A program made the translations under genes and the position numbers. A DNA stretch of 64,000 nucleotides from an uncultured Caldilineaceae bacterium (lineage in GTDB: Bacteria; Chloroflexota; Anaerolineae; Caldilineales; Caldilineaceae): contig OX638330.1 in the NCBI GenBank assembly GCA_951812725.1, positions 4,815,405 through 4,879,404 on the forward strand. Reading direction: 5' to 3'. The notes beneath the pieces were generated by a model. It was not told where the DNA came from. It made no database searches and was given only the letters and a program-made list of their open reading frames with translations. This document shows, in pieces, positions 21,781 to 30,771 of this stretch (position 1 is its first letter; each line of letters starts with the position of its first letter).

Positions 21781-22980
21781 ATGGCGAAGGCAGTATTTGA
21801 GAGGACGAAGCCCCATGTGAACGTGGGGACGATTGGACATGTGGATCACGGCAAGACGACGCTGACAGCGGCGATCACCAAGGTGTTGGCGCTGCGAGGG
21901 ATGGCGGATTTCAGTGCGTTTGAGGCGATCGACAATGCGCCCGAAGAAAAGGCACGCGGCATCACCATCGCCATTGCGCATGTAGAATACGAGACCGAAA
22001 ATCGGCACTATGCGCACGTGGACTGTCCTGGACATGCCGACTACATCAAGAACATGATTACCGGCGCTGCCCAGATGGATGGCGCGATTCTGGTGGTGGC
22101 TGCGCCCGATGGCGCGATGCCGCAGACGCGCGAACACATCCTGCTGGCGCGGCAGGTGGAAGTGCCGGCCATGGTCGTGTTTCTCAACAAAGTCGACATG
22201 ATGGAGGACGAGGAGTTGCTGGAACTGGTGGAGATGGAGTTGCGCGAGTTGCTCGACATCTATGAGTTCCCCGGCGACGACATCCCCTTTGTGCGCGGCA
22301 GTGCTCTGCATGCGCTGGAGAGCAGTTCCGACGATCCCGATGCGCCCGAGTATGAGCCGATCTGGGAACTGATGCGGGCGGTCGATGAGTACATCCCCAC
22401 CCCTGCGCGCGAAATCGACAAACCGTTCCTGATGCCGATTGAGGATGTCTTCTCGATCAAGGGCCGCGGCACCGTCGTCACCGGTCGCGTCGAGCGCGGT
22501 GTCATCCATCCGATGGAAGAGGTGGAAATCGTCGGCATCAAAGCCACACACACGACCACGGTCACCGGCGTCGAGATGTTCCGCAAACTGCTCGATGAAG
22601 GACAGGCCGGCGACAACGTCGGTTGTCTGCTGCGCGGCATCGACCGCGAAGAGGTTGACCGAGGCCAGGTGCTGGCCAAGCCCGGCAGCATCATGCCGCA
22701 CACCCGCTTCAAGTCCGAGGTTTATGTCTTGCGCAAGGAAGAGGGCGGTCGTCACACTCCCTTCTTCAAGGGTTATCGCCCGCAGTTCTACATTCGCACC
22801 ATGGACATCACCGGCTCGATCGACCTGCCGGCCGGCGTCGAAATGGTGATGCCCGGGGACAATGTGACGATGGACGTCGAGTTGATTGCGCCTGTCGCAA
22901 TCGAGACCGGCGGCCGCTTTGCCATCCGTGAGGGTGGCCGCACTGTCGCTGCCGGCGCTATCACCGAAGTAATCGAGTAA
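21781..22980 (+). CDS. tuf: Elongation factor Tu
   Basis: GTPase that delivers aminoacyl-tRNA to the ribosome. 399 residues, normal length. Seen: GHVDHGKTTLTAAIT, RGITIAIAHVEY, DCPGHADYIKNMITGAAQMDGAI, NKVDMMEDEELLELVEME, GSALHALE and the C-terminal domains (GRGTVVTGRVERG, GYRPQFYIRTMDITG). GGAGAG about seven bases before the ATG. Codon choice looks more uniform than in neighbours, as expected of a very highly expressed gene. Own promoter upstream and a perfect terminator before the tRNA-Trp gene. Confidence 0.98.
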   Translation: MAKAVFERTKPHVNVGTIGHVDHGKTTLTAAITKVLALRGMADFSAFEAIDNAPEEKARGITIAIAHVEYETENRHYAHVDCPGHADYIKNMITGAAQMDGAILVVAAPDGAMPQTREHILLARQVEVPAMVVFLNKVDMMEDEELLELVEMELRELLDIYEFPGDDIPFVRGSALHALESSSDDPDAPEYEPIWELMRAVDEYIPTPAREIDKPFLMPIEDVFSIKGRGTVVTGRVERGVIHPMEEVEIVGIKATHTTTVTGVEMFRKLLDEGQAGDNVGCLLRGIDREEVDRGQVLAKPGSIMPHTRFKSEVYVLRKEEGGRHTPFFKGYRPQFYIRTMDITGSIDLPAGVEMVMPGDNVTMDVELIAPVAIETGGRFAIREGGRTVAAGAITEVIE

Positions 22981-23000
22981 CCTTCTGGATAAGTTGAGAT

Positions 23001-23034
23001 TGTCCGAAAGAGAACCGATACTTTCGGACATTTT
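23001..23034 (+). terminator. Intrinsic terminator after tuf
   Basis: Perfect 10-bp stem TGTCCGAAAG / CTTTCGGACA with a ten-base loop followed by TTTTA, ending right at the 5' end of tRNA-Trp. Confidence 0.85.
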
Positions 23035-23107
23035 AGGCGAGTAGCTCAATTGGCAGAGCGGCGGTCTCCAAAACCGCAGGTTGCGGGTTCAAGTCCTGCC
23101 TCGCCTG
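23035..23107 (+). tRNA. trnW: tRNA-Trp (anticodon CCA)
   Basis: Complete cloverleaf: acceptor AGGCGAG / CTCGCCT, D arm GCTC-GAGC, anticodon stem GCGGT / ACCGC around loop CTCCAAA, T arm GCGGG-TTCAAGT-CCTGC, discriminator G. The CCA tail is not encoded. tRNA-Trp between tuf and secE is a common bacterial arrangement. Confidence 0.96.
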
Positions 23108-23110
23108 TCA

Positions 23111-23147
23111 GAAAATGACCACCAGCAGCCGCTCGGTGGTCATTTTC
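23111..23147 (+). terminator. Hairpin after tRNA-Trp
   Basis: Perfect 13-bp stem GAAAATGACCACC / GGTGGTCATTTTC with an 11-base loop. The U-rich part lies inside the stem (TTTTC), so it may act as a terminator or as a processing/stability hairpin before secE. Confidence 0.6.
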
Positions 23148-23246
23148 CGCCTAAACAGGCTCAAAAAGCTACATGAGTAGATGAGCAAGTAAGGTTTGTG
23201 GAGTTGTGAACATATTCTTGTGTTCACGCACAAAATGGAGTCAATC

Positions 23247-23465
23247 GTGAGCCGGTCATCAACTGTTCCAAGAACTGATAACGCACTTGTACGGTATTTT
23301 AAGGAAACGCGCGCTGAGATTGGCAAGGTCACCTGGCCGACGCGAGAAGAGGGTACACGCCTGACTATCGTTGTGTTGATTGTCACCACAATCGCCGCGC
23401 TTGTACTGTTTGCTGTAGACTCATTCTTCAGTTATCTGGTGACGCTGTTTCTGCAAGTATTTTGA
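23247..23465 (+). CDS. secE: Protein translocase subunit SecE
   Basis: Small membrane subunit that clamps SecY in the SecYEG protein-export channel. From the chosen start it has 73 residues: a hydrophilic N-terminus, the SecE signature YFKETRAEIGKVTWPTREE and one C-terminal transmembrane helix (IVVLIVTTIAALVLFAVDSF). Start GTG 23247 has GGAG six bases upstream; the in-frame ATG at 23235 would use no visible ribosome-binding site and adds four residues. Directly before nusG, the universal pairing. Confidence 0.92.
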   Translation: MSRSSTVPRTDNALVRYFKETRAEIGKVTWPTREEGTRLTIVVLIVTTIAALVLFAVDSFFSYLVTLFLQVF

Positions 23466-23540
23466 CCGCATCTTTGGCGCAACCGCCTTCTGTTGTCGAG
23501 GAGGAGCCGGTTTTGAAATGTGACGCGCAAGGAGGAATCT

Positions 23541-24179
23541 GTGGGTGATATAACGAATACAGACGCCGACCCTGAATCCCAGGAAGATGAGACAGTTGCC
23601 GCGCTTGTGGACGATGAGTCGTCCGCTGCCACTGATGAGGAACCGACCGGCCCGAAACCGGAATGGTATGTGGTGCACAGTTATTCAGGCAAGGAAAACA
23701 AAGTAAAAAAGAACCTGGAACACCGGGCGGAATCGATGAACATGACCGACCGGATCCTGCAGATAGTTGTACCTACGGAAACCGAAATCGAGATCAAAGA
23801 TGGTATCCGTCGCGAGGTTGAGCGCCAGGTTTTCCCTGGCTATATTCTCATCGAGATGATTATGGATGAGGACAGCTGGTATGTGGTGCGCAATACCCCG
23901 GGCGTGACCAGTTTTGTAGGTATGGGAAACAAGCCCAGCCCCTTGAGCCAGGCCGAAGTGAGCCACATCATGAGCCGCATCGAATCGGATGAACCGCGGG
24001 TCAAAGTCAGCTTCGATGTGGGCGAGCGCGTCCGAATTATAGAAGGACCGTTTGCTGAATTCACAGGTGTCGTCGATACGTTGGAGGCGGAGAAGGGCAA
24101 AGCCCGTGTCATGGTAAGTTTCTTCAACCGGGAAACACCGGTGGAGGTGGACTTCCTCCAATTGGAACGGGATTCGTAA
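23541..24179 (+). CDS. nusG: Transcription termination/antitermination protein NusG
   Basis: Binds RNA polymerase across the cleft and links it to Rho or the ribosome. 213 residues: an acidic, probably disordered N-terminal extension of about 40 residues, the NGN domain (EWYVVHSYSGKENKVKKNLE, VFPGYILIEM, WYVVRNTPGVTSFVG) and the KOW domain (GERVRIIEGPFAEFTGVVD, RVMVSFFNRETPVEVDF). GTG 23541 is preferred because AAGGAGG lies five bases upstream; the GTG at 23520 overlaps that signal. Acidic N-terminal extensions of NusG are seen in several bacterial groups. Confidence 0.96.
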   Translation: MGDITNTDADPESQEDETVAALVDDESSAATDEEPTGPKPEWYVVHSYSGKENKVKKNLEHRAESMNMTDRILQIVVPTETEIEIKDGIRREVERQVFPGYILIEMIMDEDSWYVVRNTPGVTSFVGMGNKPSPLSQAEVSHIMSRIESDEPRVKVSFDVGERVRIIEGPFAEFTGVVDTLEAEKGKARVMVSFFNRETPVEVDFLQLERDS

Positions 24180-24196
24180 AAGGAGAAGCAGGCGAG

Positions 24197-24622
24197 ATGG
24201 CGAAGAAAGTCAAAGCGGTTGTAAAGTTGCAGATCCCTGCCGGCAAAGCTAACCCTGCCCCACCGGTAGGCACGGCGCTCGGCCCGCATGGTGTCAATAT
24301 CATGGGCTTCTGCAAGGAGTATAACGCGCGCACACAAAGTCAGATGGGGCAGGTCGTACCGGTCGAAATCACGATTTTCCAGGATCAGTCCTTTACATTT
24401 ATTACCAAGACGCCGCCGGCGGCCGAACTGATTAAAAGGGCAGCCGGGGTCGAAAAAGGCAGCGGCATTCCCAATACGGAGATGGTGGGACAGATCACCA
24501 ATCAACAGGTGCGGGAAATCGCCGAGATAAAGCTGAAGGATCTGGGCAATATCCCGATAGACAGCGCCATGCAGATGGTGAAAGGCACCGCCCGCAGTAT
24601 GGGCGTGACAGTTGTCGAATAG
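24197..24622 (+). CDS. rplK: 50S ribosomal protein L11
   Basis: Forms the GTPase-associated centre on 23S rRNA with L10-L7/L12. 141 residues, normal length. Seen: KLQIPAGKANPAPPVGTALG with the proline-rich hinge where thiostrepton binds, GVNIMGFCKEYNART, FTFITKTPPAAELIKRAAG and the C-terminal GTARSMGVTVVE. AAAGGAG upstream. 17 bases after nusG and 97 before rplA. Confidence 0.98.
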   Translation: MAKKVKAVVKLQIPAGKANPAPPVGTALGPHGVNIMGFCKEYNARTQSQMGQVVPVEITIFQDQSFTFITKTPPAAELIKRAAGVEKGSGIPNTEMVGQITNQQVREIAEIKLKDLGNIPIDSAMQMVKGTARSMGVTVVE

Positions 24623-24719
24623 GCGGGATCCGCACTTCAATTTGTGATCCGCAGAAATCAATGAATCATCGATGGGAGGGGCGCCCGATAGTGCCCCGTT
24701 TGCACCACGAGGAGCGAAA

Positions 24720-25433
24720 ATGCCAAGACATAGTAATCGTTACAACACTGCCCGAAGCAAGGTCGACCGCCATAAGCAATATATGCCCGCGGAAGCCGTT
24801 GACCTGATGCGAGACGGCGCCACCGCCAAGTTCGATGAGACGGTGGAGGTTCATCTGAGCACCGGTGTCGACCCCCGTCACGCCGACCAGCAGGTGCGTG
24901 GCGTCGTAACCCTTCCCCATGGGACAGGCCGCGTCGTGCGCATTTTGGTTTTTGCCAGCGCCGATGGCGTCAGCCTGGCTGAGGAAGCCGGCGCCGACCA
25001 TGTCGGCGGCGAAGATCTGGCCAAGGAGATTCAGGGAGGCTGGCTCGATTTTGATGTCGTTCTGGCCACACCGGATATGATGAGGGTTGTTGGCAGGCTG
25101 GGTCGCGTGCTTGGGCCGCGCGGAATGATGCCCAGCCCCAAAGCCGGCACAATCGTTCAGGCCGCTGAACTGCCGCGCGTCATTCAGGAGACCCGTCTGG
25201 GCCGCGTCGAATTTCGCGTCGATAAGACAAGCAATATCCACGTTCCCATCGGCAAAGCGAGCTTTAACAGCGAGCAGATATTCGACAACTTCACCTCCAT
25301 TATGGAAGCGGTTACGGCCGCGAGGCCTTCGGCTGTGAAGGGGATCTATCTGAAACGGGTAACGCTGACAAGCACCATGGGGCCTGGGATTCGCGTCGAT
25401 GTCAATGCGGCCTCCATGCTTAAGGCTGCATAG
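24720..25433 (+). CDS. rplA: 50S ribosomal protein L1
   Basis: Large-subunit stalk protein next to the E site; in many bacteria also represses the L11 operon. 237 residues. Seen: DETVEVHLSTGVDPRHADQQ, VRGVVTLPHGTGR, GGEDLAKEIQGGWLDFDVV, TPDMMRVVGRLGRVLGPRG, MMPSPKAGTI and KTSNIHVPIGKASF. Start ATG 24720 has GAGGAG five bases upstream. Follows rplK. Confidence 0.98.
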   Translation: MPRHSNRYNTARSKVDRHKQYMPAEAVDLMRDGATAKFDETVEVHLSTGVDPRHADQQVRGVVTLPHGTGRVVRILVFASADGVSLAEEAGADHVGGEDLAKEIQGGWLDFDVVLATPDMMRVVGRLGRVLGPRGMMPSPKAGTIVQAAELPRVIQETRLGRVEFRVDKTSNIHVPIGKASFNSEQIFDNFTSIMEAVTAARPSAVKGIYLKRVTLTSTMGPGIRVDVNAASMLKAA

Positions 25434-25732
25434 GCCCGGTTTGCCATTGCCAGACGCTGTACGGTAGAATTGGCACTTATCAACCGCATAAGATACTCAG
25501 TTCCGTAGACAGTCGGCATTCGCGTTGCGAATATAATTGCGTCCAAATGCGCAGCCGGCCAAGGGATGAACACAGCGACCCGACCGCCGTTTTCCGGCGG
25601 GAGTCGCTTGCCACGTCCTTGTCTGCATCCGCAAGGGCGTTTTTGTTTGCAGCGCCCATCAGAGATTGTCAGGGACGCAGGTCGAAATAGTCCGCGTCTC
25701 CACAGGAATCCTGTAGAAAGGGGGAATGTCAA
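25434..25732 (+). promoter_or_regulatory. Probable L10 leader (rplJL autoregulatory region)
   Basis: Untranslated 299 bases between rplA and rplJ. It contains a clear two-part hairpin, GCGAC(25575-79)/GTCGC(25603-07) enclosing CCGCC/GGCGG, and a short GC stem followed by GTTTTTG at about 25640. In most bacteria this interval carries the L10 leader, bound by the L10-L7/L12 complex to control its own operon. The call rests mainly on position; a match to the known leader model was not tested. Confidence 0.5.
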
Positions 25733-26281
25733 TTGGCACTTAGTCGAGAGAAAAAGGAAGAACTGGTCGCGCTGTACTCATCACACCTGGAGAACGCTTC
25801 CGCGGTCGTGTTCACAGACTATCGCGGCTCCACCGTCTCGCAGATAAACGGGCTGCGCACCCATCTCAAAGAATCGGATACGTCCTATATGGTCGTAAAA
25901 AACCGGCTTCTGCGGCTTGCGTTGGCGAGTGTTGGAGTCACCGAAGAGTTGGACGAGCTGCTGGAAGGGCCGAATGCAGTCGCATTTGTTGGCGAGGATA
26001 TCGGCAGAGGCGTGTCCGCGTTGAAGGAAGGTCTTCGAGACCTCGATGAAATCATTGAAATCAAAGGCGGCATCCTGGAGCAGAACGTTCTGGATGCCAC
26101 CGGCGCCGCATCTCTGTCCGAACTGCCCACGCGCGAAGAGATGCTGGCCAAACTGTTGGCGACAATTATCGCGCCGGCCACCCAGATTGCCCGGGTCGTC
26201 AACGAACCCGGAGTCAGCCTGGCGCGGGTCGTCCAAGCGCACGCCGATGCAGACGCCGATGCGCAGGCAGAGGCGGCCTGA
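25733..26281 (+). CDS. rplJ: 50S ribosomal protein L10
   Basis: Anchors L7/L12 dimers to the ribosomal stalk. 182 residues. Seen: the N-terminal rRNA-binding domain (KEELVALYSSHLENASAVVF, DYRGSTVSQINGLR, YMVVKNRLLRLAL), GPNAVAFVGED, and the C-terminal helix that binds L7/L12, ending in an Ala/Asp-rich tail. The TTG at 25733 is the start; GGGGG about eight bases upstream serves as ribosome-binding site and no in-frame ATG is near. Confidence 0.96.
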   Translation: MALSREKKEELVALYSSHLENASAVVFTDYRGSTVSQINGLRTHLKESDTSYMVVKNRLLRLALASVGVTEELDELLEGPNAVAFVGEDIGRGVSALKEGLRDLDEIIEIKGGILEQNVLDATGAASLSELPTREEMLAKLLATIIAPATQIARVVNEPGVSLARVVQAHADADADAQAEAA

Positions 26282-26383
26282 GCATCAACCGAGGGATTCA
26301 ATCCCTCCTACATACATGGAAAGCACAGTTAGACAGTCGAGACAGGCAACCCACAGAAACAGACAATTGGGAGAATTCCAAAA

Positions 26384-26764
26384 ATGGCAGATCTGAATGC
26401 AATCAAAGAACAACTGGACGGACTTACTCTTCTGGAAGCCGCTGAACTGGTGAAAATGCTGGAAGAGGCCTGGGGCGTCAGCGCGGCCGCATCTGTGGCG
26501 GTGGCCGGCGTGGCTGGCGGCGCGGCTGAAGTCGAAGAAGAGGTGGAAGAGCAGACAGAGTTTGACGTGATCCTCGGCGATATCGGAGCCAGGAAAATTA
26601 ACGTCATTAAGGCTGTGCGTGCGGTCACAAGCCTGGGTCTGCGAGAGGCCAAGGAGTTGGTCGAAAGCGCACCGGCGCCTGTGGTGCAGGGCGTGGCTAA
26701 GGACGTCGCCGAAGACGCCAAAGCCCAGTTGGAGGCCGAAGGGGCAACTGTAGAAATCAAGTAA
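26384..26764 (+). CDS. rplL: 50S ribosomal protein L7/L12
   Basis: Mobile stalk protein that recruits translational GTPases. 126 residues. Seen: N-terminal dimerisation domain (LDGLTLLEAAELVKMLEEAW), an Ala/Val/Gly-rich hinge, and the globular C-terminal domain (EFDVILGDIGARKINVIKAV, LREAKELVESAP). GGGAG about ten bases before the ATG. Last ribosomal gene of the block; a perfect terminator follows, and rpoB is not downstream as it is in most bacteria. Confidence 0.98.
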   Translation: MADLNAIKEQLDGLTLLEAAELVKMLEEAWGVSAAASVAVAGVAGGAAEVEEEVEEQTEFDVILGDIGARKINVIKAVRAVTSLGLREAKELVESAPAPVVQGVAKDVAEDAKAQLEAEGATVEIK

Positions 26765-26783
26765 CCTTCCGACCTGACCGATC

Positions 26784-26822
26784 AAAGGGGCGCATCCGAT
26801 AACGGATGCGCCCCTTTTTTTT
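26784..26822 (+). terminator. Intrinsic terminator after rplL
   Basis: Perfect 15-bp stem AAAGGGGCGCATCCG / CGGATGCGCCCCTTT with ATAA loop and a run of eight or more T. One of the strongest terminators in the window. Confidence 0.97.
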
Positions 26823-26881
26823 CAGGACCCCGGCAGACAGCAGCCGGCAGTTTTGGGCGCAAGCCAGTAGATTGAGACTGC

Positions 26882-26910
26882 TTGTTCGGCCATTTGCACT
26901 ATGATACAAT
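26882..26910 (+). promoter_or_regulatory. holB promoter
   Basis: -35 TTGTTC (26882-26887), 17-bp spacer, -10 TACAAT (26905-26910), about 40 bases before holB. Confidence 0.65.
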
Positions 26911-26950
26911 TCCGTGAAGTCTTACTACAGAATCACAGAGGGAGATACAA

Positions 26951-27970
26951 TTGCCTGAAGGCCCGGTCGTAGGCCATCAGTGGGCTGTCGAACTGTTGCA
27001 CAATAGCATCCAGCATGACACGCTGCGCCATGCATATCTGTTTGTGGGCCCGGCCCAGTTGGGCAAGTCAACCCTGGTCCGCAGCTTTGCCCAGTCGCTT
27101 CTCTGCTCAGATGCAGTCGCGGGCCGTGCCTGCGCCAACTGCCGCTCATGCCATCTCGTGCAGGCGGGCAGCCATCCCGATTTCATCCTGCTGGCGCCGA
27201 CCGACCGCCACGGTGAGCCGGACAGAGAGAATGGTCTTCATCGCGCTGAACAGGCGGCCGATATCATTCGGCAGGCGATGCTGCACCCCATGGAAGGGCG
27301 CTACAAAGTCTTCCTGATTCAGGACGCGCACAGAGCTCACATCAGTTTCGCCAATAAGCTCCTAAAAACGCTGGAAGAGCCGCCGCCGCACGTGGTCCTC
27401 TGTCTGACCGCCCAGGACAAGTCGGCGCTTTTGCCGACGATCGTCAGCCGCTGCCAGGTTCTGGCGTTGCGGCCGCTTGGGCAGCAGGTCATGGAAGAGG
27501 CGCTGCACACACGTTGGGGAGCGTCTTCGCAGCAGGCCGCACTGCTGGCTCGTCTGGCAAACGGCTGCCTGGGATGGGCGGTTGACCAGGTGAAACAACC
27601 GGAACCATTGGCGGAAAGAAGCCAGCGGTTGACGGAGTTACAGGAACTCAGTCGCAGCAGTCGCGTCACCCGTCTTGCTTTTGCACAGAAGCTCACGGCC
27701 GCGCGCAGCCAGACGCGCCTGTTTACCCTGCTTGCCCTGTGGACGAGCTGGTGGCGCGATGTAATGCTGGCCCAATCCGGCTGTCTGGAGCAGTGCGCCA
27801 ACGTCGACCTGCTGGACACGCTCGTGCAGACAGCCGCCGACTTTCGTCCCATCGATGTCCAGGCGTATTTGCACACATTGAGCCGTATTGAAGGCTATTT
27901 GCGGCATACAGTTAACACTGGGCTGGCGCTGGACGTACTTTTGTTGCAGATGCCGCGCCCGCACGCCTGA
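26951..27970 (+). CDS. holB: DNA polymerase III delta-prime subunit
   Basis: Clamp-loader subunit of the replicative polymerase. 339 residues. Seen: GHQWAVELLHNSIQHDTLRHAYLF, an intact P-loop GPAQLGKST, the clamp-loader zinc module C-x8-C-x2-C-x2-C (CSDAVAGRACANCRSC), KVFLIQDAHRAHISFANKLLK, LEEPPPHVVLCLTA and the sensor motif SRCQ. The TTG start has GGGAG six bases upstream. Identified as delta-prime rather than gamma/tau by its length and the missing C-terminal polymerase-binding region. Followed by the ricT-like gene, the same pairing as in Bacillus. Confidence 0.88.
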   Translation: MPEGPVVGHQWAVELLHNSIQHDTLRHAYLFVGPAQLGKSTLVRSFAQSLLCSDAVAGRACANCRSCHLVQAGSHPDFILLAPTDRHGEPDRENGLHRAEQAADIIRQAMLHPMEGRYKVFLIQDAHRAHISFANKLLKTLEEPPPHVVLCLTAQDKSALLPTIVSRCQVLALRPLGQQVMEEALHTRWGASSQQAALLARLANGCLGWAVDQVKQPEPLAERSQRLTELQELSRSSRVTRLAFAQKLTAARSQTRLFTLLALWTSWWRDVMLAQSGCLEQCANVDLLDTLVQTAADFRPIDVQAYLHTLSRIEGYLRHTVNTGLALDVLLLQMPRPHA

Positions 27971-28043
27971 CAGGAGTAATACAGCAAACTCGCCGGCGGC
28001 CAGATGCAAGGCCCTCTGCGGAAACGATAATGGAGAATCTACC

Positions 28044-28913
28044 ATGCCCATCGTAGTCGGAGCCCAGTTCAAGCCCGTTACGAAGATATATTTTTTCGAT
28101 CCGGTTAACCACTTGGATCTGGTTCCAAAAGATTATGTGATCGTGGATACGGTCAAAGGCCGGGATCTGGTGCAGATCGTTCAAGCGCCTCATGACGTTG
28201 CCAAGAACGAAATTGTCGGCGAGATCAAGAAGGTGATTCGCCGGGCAACACCATGGGATCTCCTGCAGAAGGATCTGTGGAAGGAGAAGCAGACCGAGGC
28301 GGTGGCCGTCTGTCGCGAGAAGGCGCGGGCGCACAAATTAGACATCAAGGTGCGTCGTTGTGAATACAACTACGAGGGCGGCAGGCTGACCGTCTACTTC
28401 GCCGCGGAGCAGCGGATTGATTTCCGCGCGCTTGTACGCGATCTGGCCCGCACTTTTCACACCCGCATCGAAATGCGCCAGATTGGCGTGCGCGACGAGG
28501 CCAAGTTGTTGGACGGCGTGGGTAAATGCGGCCGCCAACTCTGTTGCACCAGTTGGCTGCGCGAGTTTGCCTCGGTGAGCATTCGCCAGGCGAAGAATCA
28601 GCAGTTGCCCCTCAACCAGGACGAGATCAGCGGCGTCTGCGGCAGACTGCTCTGTTGCCTCTCATATGAAGATCCGATATACAAGAAGGCAAACAAGAAG
28701 ATGCCGAAAGTCGGGTCAGAGGTGACGACGCTGCAGGGAAAGGGACGGATCCGTCACCTGCACCCGCTTAAGGAAAGTGTCACCGTTCTGCTTGAAAATA
28801 ACGTCCTGGCCGAATTCGAACTGTCAGAACTGATTTCAGGGAAAAAGGAAAAGGACGGCGGCTGTGGCACCTGCGGCGGCTGCACCGTCAAGCGGCGCGC
28901 GGGCGAGGAATAG
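28044..28913 (+). CDS. ricT: PSP1-domain protein, RicT/YaaT-like
   Basis: Member of the PSP1 C-terminal domain family. In Bacillus subtilis RicT forms a complex with RicA and RicF that carries iron-sulfur clusters and assists mRNA maturation by RNase Y. 289 residues. Seen: YFDP-type N-terminus, DYVIVDTVKGRDLVQIV, KLDIKVRRCEYNYEGGRLTV, YFAAEQRIDFRALVRDLA and the cysteine motifs CGRQLCC and CGRLLCC expected to bind the cluster. The C-terminus adds another cysteine-rich tail (CGTCGGCTVK). Next to holB as in Bacillus, and convergent with rny, which encodes RNase Y, only 140 bases away. Start ATG 28044 has GGAG eight bases upstream. Confidence 0.85.
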   Translation: MPIVVGAQFKPVTKIYFFDPVNHLDLVPKDYVIVDTVKGRDLVQIVQAPHDVAKNEIVGEIKKVIRRATPWDLLQKDLWKEKQTEAVAVCREKARAHKLDIKVRRCEYNYEGGRLTVYFAAEQRIDFRALVRDLARTFHTRIEMRQIGVRDEAKLLDGVGKCGRQLCCTSWLREFASVSIRQAKNQQLPLNQDEISGVCGRLLCCLSYEDPIYKKANKKMPKVGSEVTTLQGKGRIRHLHPLKESVTVLLENNVLAEFELSELISGKKEKDGGCGTCGGCTVKRRAGEE

Positions 28914-29055
28914 AAATCCGCCTGCGCGTACCAGTGAACCTATGCTGTTAGAGGCCTCCCTGCCGCAGGCAAACTCTCAATTCGACAGAGAAATTTAGTC
29001 ATCATGGCTCTGTCGGTCCGGCTACGCCATGCGTGCAGCCATGTCAGAATACCCG

Positions 29056-30627
29056 CTATGTTGCATGGGCGACAGAGCGGGTCTCGCGGATGACCGTAAC
29101 TCGAATCTGTCCCGGATATTCCAGGTTGTCTTCGATTTTACTGGCTATGTTTTTTCCCAGTTCGATTACTTGCAGGTCGTCGATTTCATCCGGCTGCACG
29201 ATCACCCGGATCTCGCGGCCGGCCTGAATGGCGAATGTCTGATTCACCCCTTCAAAGCCGTTGGCAATATCTTCCAGGGCCGTCACCCGCTTAATGTACG
29301 CCTCGAGGCTCTCTCGACGCGCACCCGGCCGTGCGCCGCTAATGGCGTCCGCCGCCGCCACAATTATGGCTTCGATCGATTCGGGCTCGACCTCCCCATG
29401 ATGGCTGGCAATGCAGTTGACGATTTTGGCATTGAGCCCGTACCGCTTGGCGATTTCACCGCCGACGATGGCGTGCGGGCCGTCGATTTCATGGCTGACC
29501 GCCTTGCCAAGGTCATGCAGCAGGCCCCCCAGGCGGCTCGTCTTTACATCGGCGTGTAGCTCTTCGGCGATCACCGCTGCCAGATGCGCCGTCTCAATTG
29601 CATGGTAATACTGATTTTGTCCGTAGCTGGTACGGAATTTCAGACGACCCAGCAGCTTCTGGATCTCTCGGTGCAGCCCCTGCGTATTGGTCTCAATCAG
29701 GGCCTGCTCCCCAGCCTCTTGAATGACCTGATTCACCTCCTGTTGCGCCCTCTCCACCTCTTTCTCGATGCGGGCCGGGTGAATGCGGCCATCGGAGACC
29801 AGTTTGCTGAGAGAGATACGTGCGACTTCGCGCCGCACCGGGTCGAAGCTGCTGATCAGGATCGCTTCGGGCGTATCATCCACAACCAGATCGACACCTG
29901 TCGCTTGTTCGATGGCGCGAATGTTTCGCCCCTGCCGCCCGATGATTCGCCCCTTCATCTCATCGGATGGCAGGTTGACGGCGCTGACGGAATATTCGGT
30001 GACATGCTCGCTGGCAATCCGTTCTACGGACAGTGTGATGATCTCTCTGGCGCGGCGTTCCGCGATCTCTTGTGTCTCGGCCTCGACCTCACGAATTGTG
30101 CGTGCCAGCTCCTGTCGCGAATTTTTCTCCGCTTCCTTTAGCAGAGTCTGTCTGGCTTCTTCCTGGGTCATGTGGGCCACGCGCTGCAACTCTTCATTGC
30201 GCTGTTGCTCCGCGGCCTCCAGATCAGTCGTCCGTTTGTCGAGACCGCTTTCCCGCTGGTTCAGCTTGCGTTCACGGTTTTCGATCTGATCGACCCGTTT
30301 ATCGATCTGTTCCTGACGATTGCGAAGCCGGCTTTCTGTACGGTCCAGATCTTTACGCTGGCGCGTGCGTGTGGCATCCAGCTCGTTCCGTATCCGTACT
30401 TCGTCTTCTTTCAACGCCAACTGCTGGCGTTTGACCTCAGCCTCGGCTTCCGTAAGAATCTGGGTCGCCTGTGCTTCCGCGCTCTGTACAGCGAGCTCCT
30501 GCCGCTCCTTCTCTTGAGCTTCGCCGGATGTTAATCCGCGTCGATAAGCGAGATATACCAGATACCCGACTAATGTCGCGCCAAGCAGGGCAGCGACAAC
30601 AATAGCAACTACAGCTAATAAATCCAT
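29056..30627 (-). CDS. rny: Ribonuclease Y
   Basis: Membrane-bound endoribonuclease that starts mRNA decay. 523 residues, normal length. Seen: N-terminal transmembrane helix (LLAVVAIVVAALLGATLVG), a long charged coiled coil (about residues 35-200), the KH RNA-binding domain (GRIIGRQGRNIRAIEQATG) and the HD domain with HLAAVIAEELHADVK and LLHDLGKA metal ligands, then IASHHGEVEPESIEA. Start ATG 30627 has AAGGGG seven bases upstream; the upstream in-frame codons to 30657 are unlikely. Its RicT partner lies convergently downstream. Confidence 0.96.
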   Translation of the reverse strand: MDLLAVVAIVVAALLGATLVGYLVYLAYRRGLTSGEAQEKERQELAVQSAEAQATQILTEAEAEVKRQQLALKEDEVRIRNELDATRTRQRKDLDRTESRLRNRQEQIDKRVDQIENRERKLNQRESGLDKRTTDLEAAEQQRNEELQRVAHMTQEEARQTLLKEAEKNSRQELARTIREVEAETQEIAERRAREIITLSVERIASEHVTEYSVSAVNLPSDEMKGRIIGRQGRNIRAIEQATGVDLVVDDTPEAILISSFDPVRREVARISLSKLVSDGRIHPARIEKEVERAQQEVNQVIQEAGEQALIETNTQGLHREIQKLLGRLKFRTSYGQNQYYHAIETAHLAAVIAEELHADVKTSRLGGLLHDLGKAVSHEIDGPHAIVGGEIAKRYGLNAKIVNCIASHHGEVEPESIEAIIVAAADAISGARPGARRESLEAYIKRVTALEDIANGFEGVNQTFAIQAGREIRVIVQPDEIDDLQVIELGKNIASKIEDNLEYPGQIRVTVIRETRSVAHAT

Positions 30628-30771
30628 CTCCGAACCCCTTGGTTTGGATGCGCACAACCTGAAACAGCCATGGTTGCGCCGGTTGGATACAGTAGCATCC
30701 TTCCCTTCCCTTCCTTCAAAAGCCTGAACTTCTGTGTTTTCATTGTCGTTTCAGTGGCCGCGCGGTCCGGC

